Origin: Pleurodeles waltl
Lineage: Eukaryota; Chordata; Amphibia; Caudata; Salamandridae
Direction: 5' to 3'
DNA: 64,000 bases
Assembly (NCBI RefSeq): GCF_031143425.1
Contig: NC_090446.1
Span: forward strand, 1,023,453,066 to 1,023,517,065
In this document: positions 32,010 through 41,777 of the stretch, piece by piece
Numbering within the stretch: position 1 is the first letter of the stretch
Layout of the letters: each line of letters starts with the position of its first letter
Notes under the pieces: generated by a model
The model's database searches: none
What the model saw: the letters and a program-made list of their open reading frames with translations, nothing else
What the model was told of the DNA's origin: nothing
Position numbers and translations under genes: made by a program

Positions 32010-32227
32010 CTGAGCAGAGGGTGGAGGCTCTGAGAGACACAGGAGCCAGTATGGCTCCTGTTAGGCGTCATCTGGTGTCCTCCGGGCAGTTAATTCCCAA
32101 TGCATTCCACCTGGTTATGACAGCTGACAACCAGGTGAGCCACTACAGATTAGCTAGGGTGGGTCTCAGGTTCCTCAAAGGTATCTATGACTACCTATGG
32201 GCCTGTGGACTGTCTGCTAAGAAATGA
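32010..32227 (+). pseudogene. Retropepsin (aspartic protease) fragment
   Basis: Reads ALRDTGASMAPVRRHLVSSG, then QLIPNAFHLVMTADNQV and ARVGLRFLKG. The DTGAS triad is intact (usual form LxDTGA/SxxxxxxxxL), and the frame is open for 68 codons. The flap and second half are poorly kept. It follows gag in the same element. Confidence 0.75.
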
Positions 32228-32704
32228 CCAGGAGAGTGTGGAGCTCTGGAGATTTTAGGGTTCTCCACTTATAAAATGTTAGGTTACCTGATGGGTGTGC
32301 CTGACCACACTGTCCATAGTAGCCTGAGAGGAAAGTCAAAGGGACCTGTAGCCTGTAAAAAAGGCCCAGGTGCCTGCTAACAAGGGGAGGGGCAGGGTTT
32401 GTGGGAAACCCTCCCCAGACTTTCCCATGGTCTGGAAGGAAGCTGATTCTGAGGGTGATGCTTCGGTACCAACAAGAGAGAACATTGCTGCCCTGGGAGA
32501 CCTACCTGAGCTAGCTGGGTGGCAAGCTGAAGGAACCCCACTCCGGGGCTCAGTTTGCCAGGTGCCCAACTCTTGAAACCCTAAAGTGACAGGGCGAGGC
32601 CCAGAAAAATAGAGCCACCTCTGGTGATCACCTATTTACATACATATTGGGAGATTGAATTCCTGTATGGCACTGTATAGCAAGCCTAAGGTCTCTAACC
32701 CTTG

Positions 32705-32900
32705 GAAACTCAAGTTTTGGTCATCCCCCAGCACTTCCAGGGCGTCCTACTAGGATTGGCTCATGATGTACCCCTGGCAGGACATCTGGGGCAGGCCAAA
32801 ACGTTTGCAAGGGTGGCCACCCACTTTTATTGACCCTGGATGAGGATGACCTCAGATGCATTCTGCACCACCTGCCAAGCCAGTGGGAAGTCTGGAAAGC
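32705..32900 (+). pseudogene. Integrase HHCC zinc-finger fragment
   Basis: Reads QVLVIPQHFQGVLLGLAHDV and then PLAGHLGQAKTFARVATHFY, a stop, PW, and FCTTCQASGKSG. The two histidines (AHD, AGH) and the CxxC pair match the HHCC finger of Ty3/Gypsy integrases ('...AHD.PLAGHLG..KT...RF.WPGM...C..C'). No DDE core follows; the sequence passes into the LTR near 32,940. It comes ~480 bp after the protease with no RT sequence in between. Confidence 0.75.
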
Positions 32901-32939
32901 TGGCATTTTTCTACCTAAAATAAATGTGCTATTCAGTCA

Positions 32940-33610
32940 GGGTCCAGGGTTGCATGAATGTGAATGGCTGTTTTGTGTATTCTTTCCAGACATGGGGCAC
33001 AAAAGAGCCTTGTACGTGGGGCAGGGTATTCCTGTCCTGGGAAGGATGTCCTGGGGGATTTTACTCAGTCTTTCTGAGCTTCAAAGGGTAGCATCAGGGC
33101 CATACCTACCCCCCTCCTGACTGACTTATAAGAGCTGCTTGCCCTGCCTGTGACACATGCAGCTCAGATATAAGCCCACCTGCCCTTTGTTAACCTCAAC
33201 AGTTCGGAACCTAATCCAAGAAAGGCCGAAGGTTAGGCAGAGTGGGCATCCCCCACCTACAGGTTGGCACAGGGGATAAACATTGCAGCTTCAGAACACT
33301 CCTGGACATGTGAAGGTTCAGAGGAGGGACTGCCCTCCTGTCTGAAGAAGAAAGACTGAACCTGGATGCCTTGATCCCAGCAGTGACTCCAAGGGCCAGT
33401 TGGCTGATCTCCTGTATGGGACACAACAAGCTTCTAGAGGCCTCCCTGCAACTGCCTGCCGATCAGCATCAACTGGACCTGACTGAGACCTGCTGCTTGC
33501 TGGTGCTTGAGTGAGTCTCTATCCTCAAGAGGTGCCCTCTCTTGTCCTAGACCTTTGGCTGACATTAGAGTGTTCTCCTCCTGAACTCCAGATGAAACTT
33601 CTTTGACACA
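32940..33610 (+). mobile_element. Partial 3' LTR, family C
   Basis: Aligns with 29,920-30,480 of the 5' LTR in the same order ('gtcctgggggattttactc', 'cctgccctttgttaacc', 'caggttggcacaggggataaa', 'gaacactcctggac', 'acacaacaagcttc'). The first ~800 bp and the last ~700 bp are missing. It defines the right side of the truncated element. Confidence 0.65.
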
Positions 33611-33891
33611 ACAATCAGACCATTGCTATACAGAAAGAAGGAAAGTCGACTTAGTTTGGCTGACTGTGTTTGTTTACTTCCTGAATGTTGGAAGGAGATA
33701 GATATATGAAATATTCTTTTACCCAAAGATCAGCCTTATATTCCAAATCCAATGCTTTGACTTCTTTCCTGTATGCCCATTGATGTAAACAGGTTGCTCA
33801 GCTGTTTGGCCTGATCAGAACTGCTAACTCTGAGACCAGTGACTGCAGTGCCTGGTCATTCCTGGACCACACCTCTGGGCAGGGAAACACC

Positions 33892-34539
33892 CGGAACAAC
33901 GACTCCTAAACCACAAAGTCGTGGAAAACGAAAGCGAATCAACGGTTTCGTTTTCCACGACTTCCTGGTTTTCGTGCCTTAACCACGCATGTGTGAACCA
34001 CGTACATGCGTGGTTAAGGCACAGAAGAAGGGAGTCGATGCAGTGAAGGAGGAGGTAAGTTGGGCTGGGACTGGGGCTGTTTTTTTTTGGGGTGGGGTGG
34101 GGTTGGGGGCTCGGGGTAATTAGGGTTTGGGGGAGGTCAGGGTTTAGGTTTTTAAGGGTGGGTTGGGGGGTTGGGGTGCTTTAGGTTTTAGGGGCGGGGT
34201 GGGGACTCAGGGTATTTTTAGTTTTAGGGGGTGGGGAGCTTGGGGGGATTAGGGTTTAGGGGGGAGAGGATGTCAGGCTTTAGGTTTAAGGGGTGGGTTG
34301 GGGTGCTTTAGGTTTTAGGGGAGTGGGTTGGGGTTGGGGTAATTTTGGGGGTGGGGGTTGGGGTGGTTGTGGGGGTGGGGGGTCGCAGTCATTTTTAGGG
34401 GTGGGGGGCTAGGGGGAAGCATGCTGGAACGTGCATGCTGATCACTAATGCCTTTACCAGGAATGCCTTTACAACTAAAAATAGTTGTAAAGGCATTCGT
34501 GGTAAAGGCATTAGTGATACCAATGAGTTCGTTGTTCCG
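33892..34539. mobile_element. Fold-back element with G-rich core
   Basis: The ends are inverted: CGGAACAACGACTC (33,892) and GAGTTCGTTGTTCCG (to 34,539). Left arm hairpins: GTCGTGGAAAACGAAA with its complement (33,920-33,962), and GTGCCTTAACCACGCATG with its complement (33,974-34,022). Right arm hairpins: AATGCCTTTAC paired near 34,447-34,515. Between them lies ~340 bp of G-rich DNA. No target duplication is evident and the superfamily is unknown. Confidence 0.6.
34079..34415 (+). repeat. G-rich, quadruplex-prone tract
   Basis: Many GGG and GGGG runs separated by 1-7 bases ('ggggtggggtggggttggggg'), with degenerate TTAGGG-like phrases ('ttagggtttgggggagg'). It is the core of the fold-back element. 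Too irregular to be a telomere remnant. Confidence 0.75.
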
Positions 34540-35123
34540 AACTCATTGTTGAGCCATGGGTGCTTGAAGCACTCATGGTTTCAACATATAACCCTCTGGG
34601 CATCCTGGAAGTAGGGTTATCCACGCTAGCACTCACCCACAGGAGCATTTTGAAAATATTTCCTCTGTCGCAGGACAAAATAGAGCTCTTTTTCTGAAGT
34701 TGTATTGATTTAGCAGCAACCATTGGAAAGTGTCCTTAAATAAGGCATAAAGTGAAAACAAGGTAATGCTTCTGACAACTGCAGCAAGGGTTGAGTCTGA
34801 TGGTCTGAATCTTTGAAGGAATACTAACCACTGCTGAGAATAAATCAGTGTCACGTAAAAAGTATGTATATATCAATTAACAGTTTGATATTTATGTGGT
34901 GTGAACCTATCTGGGAAGGAACAGAGCTGGGTACATTATTAGGAGGATGAGAGAGAAGAGACCAATATCCTGTGCATCAAGTGGGGAACTTTGCACATTT
35001 GAATTATACGTTTACGACGCATGATTGTGACATATTTAAAACTGCACTGCATAGCATTTGACATATTGTTAGTTTTTACAATTTTAGGCACATGAAAATT
35101 CAGTTATTTGCCCAGAATCAAAC
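34540..35123. other. Unassigned intergenic sequence
   Basis: No gene, repeat or element ends are recognised between the fold-back element and the next MITE. Confidence 0.45.
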
Positions 35124-35126
35124 TAA

Positions 35127-35296
35127 GGGTCTGATTATGATCTTGGCGGATGGGATACTCTGTCACAAACGTGACGGATATCCCATCCGCCATATTACAA
35201 GTTCCATTATATCCTATGGAACTTGCAATACAACAGATGGGCTATCTGCCACATTTGTGACAGAGTATCCCATCGGCCAAGGTAGTAGTCAGGCTC
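35127..35296. mobile_element. 170-bp Harbinger-type MITE with long inverted arms
   Basis: GGGTCTGATTATGATCTTGG at left and CCAAGGTAGTAGTCAGGCTC at right continue as ~40-bp arms (GGCGGATGGGATACTCTGTC inverted on the right). TAA duplications sit at 35,124-35,126 and 35,297-35,299. Two further inner copies of the 'ggatatcccatccgcc' motif make it nearly one large hairpin. Confidence 0.85.
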
Positions 35297-35299
35297 TAA

Positions 35300-35813
35300 G
35301 TCAGTCTATATCAATTGAGTTTTTAAGGGGACCTCCCAAGGTCGACAAACATACATTTTTATGCAATAAATTCATTCAATTGTGAATCATATTCCGGATA
35401 TTTGATCTTATATTTAAGAAATTAAAAAAACGTATTTTATCCACAAAATTGGTTAAACATAATTACAAATGTGATAGTAGTCTTAATATGGGAGGCAGAT
35501 ATAATACAAATTACGTTTGTTTGACATTTTGCAATCCATTTTTCAAAAACATAGGACGTTGTTTCCTAAGGAATTTTCGGCCATAAACATGTACATGTAC
35601 ATCTGAAAATACCTTCAATTATGCTTGCTGGGAATTTACAAAAGGATTCCTGGCAGGCATAAACAGATTTACTACTGTGGAGTTTCTGCTGCGAGTGCAA
35701 GACGTCTAAAGTAGTAAATGCCAAGCAAGTGGAGGGAATTGGGCAATCGTGGGCATGGTTTGCCTTGGAAGTTTGGGAAAGACCACAAATATGTACGGTT
35801 GTAGGCATTGTCA
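35300..35813. other. Unassigned intergenic sequence
   Basis: AT-rich with no gene or repeat structure recognised. Confidence 0.45.
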
Positions 35814-35821
35814 AACTCCAT

Positions 35822-36265
35822 CAGGGGCGGCTCCTCCGCAATAGTTGAAAAATAAAACAATATTTGATTATCGTTTATTGTTCAGCTGCTGGCTCTGAGC
35901 CAGCATGTGCAGGGAGGGGCAGGGCTGGGCATTGGGAGAGGGGAGGAGTAGTGGAGTGAGTGCATCTAAGTGCGCGTGTCAGTTTGCACAGCCGGGTTGG
36001 AGAAACAGAACAGACTCCAGTGTACGGTCTGAGTGGAAGACCAAGCCACCAATCCAGATGCTGCTGTCATGCTAGGTATAGCATGGGATCAGCACCAGGA
36101 TTTCATGGAGAGCCTGTGCTGGCGTCCCAGGGAGTTGTGGGACACCAACACCATTGGTAGATGCAGTGCACAGTGCACAGGTAATTTTTTATTTTATTGT
36201 TTTCCTACCCCCTTCGCCCCTATCCTCCTCGCCCCCCTCCTTGAGATTTGTGGCATCCGCCACTG
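35822..36265. mobile_element. hAT-type MITE
   Basis: Starts CAGGGGCGGCTCC and ends GGCATCCGCCACTG, giving inverted CAGKGGCGG ends typical of hAT elements. The 8-bp flanks AACTCCAT (35,814-35,821) and AACTCAGA (36,266-36,273) share their first five bases, compatible with a decayed 8-bp duplication. The 444-bp interior has no transposase. Confidence 0.7.
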
Positions 36266-36273
36266 AACTCAGA

Positions 36274-36925
36274 GCCAGGTTTCCCCCACTCTGAAAATGT
36301 TCCTAAAGGTATTCCAGCCAACACCCTTTCTTGGTTGAGAAGGGGAAAGGATCACCCCCACATTTGGGAATGATGTAGAAAAAGGTCTTTCTCCGTGTGG
36401 GAAATAAAAAATGTGTGTTTGAACAGGGTGCTCCATTTCTCCTGTCTATAATTTTTTTGTTATGTAGAAATCGACATGGGGGGGAAGGAACCTCAATGGA
36501 GATTCCCAGATGTATGAGTAATAGACTTATGCAGCTTTTCAGGACTACTTCCTGGGATGTTTGCGAATAGTATAAAACAAAAAAATGTAGGTACAGGCAG
36601 AGTGTTAAAATTCTTCCCAAACTTTTCAGATTTGTTATCATGAATAGGACCCACAAGTCGCAGCAATCTCCTGCAACTTGTAATTTAAATTGGGACATGC
36701 AAACAATCCATGATTTCGGTCATGGACCCGATTTTGCATCAATTACATTAACATTGTTTGCACTTAAGGCCCACTCAGGTCACCCCGGCAGATTACAGAG
36801 TTAGAAAAAAATATCAGCAGGACGTGATCGATTTGCACGTGCAAGCATGACTGTGTTTGTCTTGCCAGTGCAACTTTTCCAACAAATCAGTGCTTTTTGT
36901 CTGAAACACTGTCATTACTTTCTTA
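36274..36925. other. Unassigned intergenic sequence
   Basis: A 131-codon minus-strand frame (36,303-36,698) shows no domain. No repeat unit is recognised. Confidence 0.45.
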
Positions 36926-38699
36926 AGATATGTGAGAAAACAGGGCTGATTGCAGAGGCCCCCTAACTTTTTGCCCCCATTTTCCACTTTTTGCTGGTGT
37001 TTTCCTGACTCTGATGGTGCCCTGGGTACTGCTAACCAGTCCCAGGGCCTGTGCTCTATGTAAAATGGATATGCAAATTAGGCTAATTATAATTGGCTAA
37101 GTTAACCTACCTATAAGTCCCTAGTATATGGTAGGGCATGTAGGTTTAGGGACCACAGCATAGGTGGTGCACCCATAGGTGCACTGCTGAGGTGCCCAGT
37201 GTCATTTTGAAGGCAGGTCTGCCTTGCTGGCTGCTTTTAAATTAAAGTTATATGCAAATTCGACTTTGGAATTAAAAGTAGTTCCAAAGTCTTAAACTAC
37301 CTTATTTTTACATATAAGTCACCCCTAAGGTGTGCCCTATGTGCCCCTAGGGCTGGGTGCCATGTAACTATAAGCAGGGACTTTATAAAAATAGTTTTAT
37401 AAGCCCTGGTGAGGTAAAAACAGCCAAATTCGTTGTTCCCTCAGTGTGGTAAATGGCCTTCATAGGCTAGAATGAGGAGACTTTATTTTAATTTTTAAAG
37501 TCTCCTTAAATGATGCATACCAAGAGTTTGGTATCAAATTAATTGTTGTAATAAATCCCACAACTTCCAGTTGTGGGATTTAATATAACTTGTTCAGGTA
37601 AAGAGTTTTAAACTTTACCTGAAAAGTTGCCAATTTCAGCCCTGCATTGTTTTTGCTGCTGTGCTCTGATTGGCCAGCCTTGAGCAGCTTGACCAAGCTG
37701 CCTTGATGAGGTGTGAACTGGCCTGGCTTCACACAAAGGAATGTGCCTGTGGGAAGGAATCTCCCCTCGGCAGATGGTGAGGCAGGAAGGGGGAGGGCTG
37801 CCAAACTGGTCTTCAAAGGCAGAGAAGGACATTTGGAGCAGCCAGCAACACCCCCACATCCTGCAACCCCAGACAACTAGGTGCCCCCTTGATTAGATTA
37901 GGAGAGGGCAGGAGAGGGGTGTGTTTATGATTTTTAGCCACACCAGTGGGTGGGCTCAGCCAGATGTAACCTCCAAAAATCAGATTCAGCCATGATGGAT
38001 TTTTAGAGAATGTTGCCTCCTGGGATTGATTTTTGCCACACTTCCCAGGAAGTGGTCATCACAGGGGGAAGGACCCTGCACCTGATTGGAGAACCAGGAC
38101 CCCCCTGCTTTTCACCCAGGAGCAAGGATAAAACTGGCAGACCTGCACTCACACCTCAGTTCCCTACCACATCCAACAAGGAAGACCAACAGAAGAAGAA
38201 GGACTGCCCTGCTGGACCCCTGGCCTGCACCTGGAACCTGCACTCAGAAGGACTGCACCAGCTGCACACTTGGGCTTCACCACAAGAAGGACTTTGCCTG
38301 GCTTCAATTGGTTCAAGGAGGGACTCCCTGTTTGCTACAGGTGAAAAATTGCTAACCAGAGTCCCCTGCACAAACTCCTGAAGAAAGCGACCAGCTGACC
38401 ACTGTCCAGTGGTCAAAAAGGAGTTTGCGCCAGGTGTATTCTGGGAGTTGTAGTCCGCACCCCCCAAGGACCATCTCAGAACTTCTGGACCCTTGGGGTG
38501 AGCTGTGGACCTCAAAAGAACCTTAAAAGGACATCTGGGAGAAGCCCCAGAAGTTTGGAGAAGTTTGGACAACTTTTGAAAAAAAGCTCCATAGAGGGAC
38601 CGACCCACTGCGGCAACTCTAGCCGGCTTGCCTCAACCGCGACCCGGCCTGATTTGCTGGTTCATCCCGGTAAAGAAAAATCTCAGAAAAAGAGACTAA

Positions 38700-39327
38700 G
38701 GGGGTCATTCTGACCCTGGCGGCCGGTGGCCGCCAGGGCCACCGACCACGGTAGCACCGCCAACAGCCTGGCGGTGCCCCTTAGGGCATTCTGACCGCGG
38801 CGCTTTGGCCGCGGTCAGTGCAGGAAAACCGGCGGTCTCCCGCCGGTTTTCCGCTGCCCGTCAGAATCCTCCAAGGCGGCGCAGCATGCTGCGCCGCCTT
38901 GGGGATTCTGACACCCCCTACCGCCATCCTGTTCCTGGCGGTTCGGCCGCCAGGAACAGGATGGCGGTAGGGGGTGTTGCGGGGCCCCTGGGGGCCCCTG
39001 CAGTGCCCATGCCAATGGCATGGGCACTGCAGGGGCCACCGTAAGAGGGCCCGCTTGTATTTCACTGTCTGCATAGCAGACAGTGAAATACGCGACGGGT
39101 GCAGTAGCACCCGTCGCACCTTCCCACTCCGCCGGCTCGATTACGAGCCGGCTTCATGGTGGGAAGGTCGTTTTCCCCTGGGCTGGCGGGCGGCCTTTTG
39201 AAGGCCGCCCGCCAGCCCAGGGGAAAACTCAAAATACCCGCCGCTGTCTTCCGACCGCGGTACGGTATTTTGGCGGCTCCCGCCGGGCGCGCGGTGACCG
39301 CGCCCGGCGGGAGTCAGAATGACCCCC
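38700..39327. mobile_element. 628-bp palindrome-chain Harbinger MITE (in LTR D, first)
   Basis: Perfect terminal repeats GGGGGTCATTCTGAC / GTCAGAATGACCCCC with TAA at 38,697-38,699 and 39,328-39,330. The interior is a run of about a dozen perfect or near-perfect palindromes. Examples are the 32-bp one at 38,871-38,902 centred on GCATGC, and the 61-bp one at 38,913-38,973. The others continue to the right end. Frames of up to 112 codons here are accidental. Confidence 0.92.
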
Positions 39328-39574
39328 TAAGTCCGAAGGTAAAAAGTTGACCGGGACCTCCCAGCCAGCGTATCCGAGGAGGGCTCCATGGACGTCGGAT
39401 CAAGATCCAGGTTTACCCCGGTCGAAGGATTTTCACCTTGAAAAAACGACTAAGTCCGAAGGTAAAAATCTCCACCGAGGATTCCAGCATCGCGTATCCG
39501 GAGAAGGGCTCCAGGAGGTCGGATTGGACTGGCAGGCTCGTCCTGCTGAAGAAAATCTTCGAAAAAAAGACTAA

Positions 39575-40171
39575 GGGCCTGATTATGACCCTGGCGGTAA
39601 AAACCGCCAGGGCCGTGGTCCGCGGGAGCACCGCCAACAGGCTGGCGGTGCTCCTTTGGGCATTCTGACCGCGGCGGTACAGCCGCGGCCAGAAACGGAA
39701 AGTCGGCGGTGTACCGCCGGCTTTCCGCTGCCCAGGGGAATCCTCCATGGCGGCGCAGCTTGCTGCGCCGCCATGGGGATTCCGCCCCCCATACCGCCAT
39801 CCTGTTCCTGGCGGTTTCGGCCGCCAGGAACAGGATGGCGGTATGGGGTGTCGTGGGGCCCCTGGGGGCCCCTGCAGTGCCCATGCCAATGGCATGGGCA
39901 CTGCAGGGGCCCCCATAAGAGGGCCCCACTTTGAATTTCAGTGTCTGCTTAGCAGACACTGAAATTCGCGACAGGTGCTACTGCACCCGTCGCACACCTT
40001 CCACTCCGCCGGCTCCATTCGGAGCCGGCTTCCTTGTGGAAGGGTGTTTCCCACTGGGCTGGCGGGCGGCCTTTTGGCGTTCGCCCACCAGCCCAGTGGG
40101 AAACCCAGAATGACCGCCGCGGTCTTTTGACCGCGGTACGGTCTTCTGGCGGTTCAAATGGAATGACCCCC
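39575..40171. mobile_element. 597-bp palindrome-chain Harbinger MITE (in LTR D, second)
   Basis: Starts GGGCCTGATTATGACC and ends GGAATGACCCCC, with TAA at 39,572-39,574 and 40,172-40,174. The interior matches the MITE at 38,700 palindrome by palindrome, but the termini belong to two different end types. It is therefore a relative with exchanged or mutated ends, not a duplicate. Confidence 0.88.
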
Positions 40172-40654
40172 TAAGTGTGAAGGTAAACTTTTAACCGAGG
40201 CCTCCCGCAGCCTGTAGCCGAGCAGGGCTCCATCGCGGTCGGCCTTAAACTTTGACTTTGCCCCGGTCGAGGTGCAACCAGATGACCCGATTAGCGCTTT
40301 TTGTTTCTAGGCGCTAAAGAATAATAATTCTTTAAAAATTCATATCTCCGGTTCCCCTTATCCGATTTTATTTGTTTTGGTGTCATTTTAAAGATAAAAA
40401 TATATTCTATTTTCATAAATTGGTTTTGGATTTTTAAACTGTTTCCTGTGTTTTATTTAATTACTGTTTTGTGATATTTGAATGCTTTACACTCTGTCTC
40501 CTAAGTTAAGCCTTGACGCTCGTTGCCAAGCTACCAAGGGTTGAGCTGGGGTTAATTTACTGAGACCTAACTGGACCTTAGTGGAGGTTGGTGGCCTATT
40601 GCTAAGTGTAGGTACCTACCTGCCCTTACCAATAACCCATTTTCAAACAAGATA

Positions 40655-41772
40655 GATTCAGCCTGAGTTATTTTTTACCAAGGTAGAAGAAGACCCTGCA
40701 TATCAAATATTTGTATAATAAAGTGTAGTAATGTAAAACCAGATTGTTAATGTGAACATTGCCAGACAGATTCGCACACGTTAGTACATATTTCTGACTT
40801 TTTAAACTCTCCCATTGAATTTGTGGGAAGAAAGATAGATACAAAATGTTCCTCTAATTACTGGTCAAAGCACTTTGGAGTCTACACTAACAAAGCTGCA
40901 CACCCTGAACCAACAACCATTTCATCAGAGAAAGTCATGAATTAAAAATATTCCTCTCGGATCTATTTACTTTTAAAAACGTATATATGGGGATATGTTC
41001 AACCTTATATAGGAAAGTTGAGGGAATCTTTGTTCATACAACCTAGTCAATTTTTCAGAGGATTTTCTTCCCCAGTGCGTTGGATATTCTATGGAGTCCA
41101 GTCCCTTGTGCAATGGCTTTACTTGACATTTGGTTTATGTGGTGGGTGCTGGACATACTCTAAGAAACCACTATCTCCTGGTTGACTTAACTCTTCACCA
41201 GCTAAATGTTACCAGATTCTGCTTCTTGACAACTGTAATCACTTTACTTTTTACATCAATCATTTTTAATGAAATGGGCCTTTTAAAGCACCCAACTACT
41301 CCAGGGAGTGTACCCGACTGTGCTTTCAATCGACTGCGATAAACAGTGAGATGGGCTAGACTTGTTTAAGAAGAGATTTTATGTGCCCTGAGCCAGAGAC
41401 TGGAGGCACAGCTGTAGAATAATCAGTGTTTGATCGAAGATGATGCCATTGCCATTGTCGAGCAAGTTTACAGTAAGGTGCAACTTGGAAACTTCCCAAC
41501 ATGTGAGGCGAGGATTGTTGCTTTTTCTCAAAGAAAATTGTAAAATTATAGGTTCATAAAAGAAAAAAAACATTGGGGCCATGATGCATTTTCCCCAGGG
41601 CTCATAAAATACTTAAAACGATTTGTCAATATGAGGAGTTATCCTTTGTTTGAATAGGTCTTCAAGTAGGACATGGACAGGCAATTTGCTCCCCAACAGA
41701 GGTTAATCTAGTTATAAACGAAATGAATCAACACAGTGCAAATTAAATAGCCCATACCCGAATGTCAATATA
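40655..41772. other. Unassigned intergenic sequence
   Basis: No recognisable gene, repeat or element boundary; frames are under 71 codons. Confidence 0.45.
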
Positions 41773-41777
41773 GTTAT

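Larger units (their letters stand above)
36931..40649 (+). mobile_element. Solo LTR, family D, with two nested MITEs
   Basis: TGTGAGAAAACAGGG to CATTTTCAAACA, flanked by perfect 5-bp duplications AGATA (36,926-36,930 and 40,650-40,654). Without the two MITEs it is about 2.49 kb. It contains a three-copy subrepeat beginning 'gactaagtccgaaggtaaa' (near 38,695, 39,448 and 39,570); the first and third copies each carry a MITE. Its last 150 bp ('tctcctaagttaagcc', 'gccaagctaccaagggttgagc') are shared with family A LTR ends. No gag or pol is present. Confidence 0.9.

Noticed and set aside
34079..34415. Interstitial telomere repeat
   Set aside because: TTAGGG-like phrases occur, but run lengths and spacers are irregular and there is no head-to-tail hexamer array.
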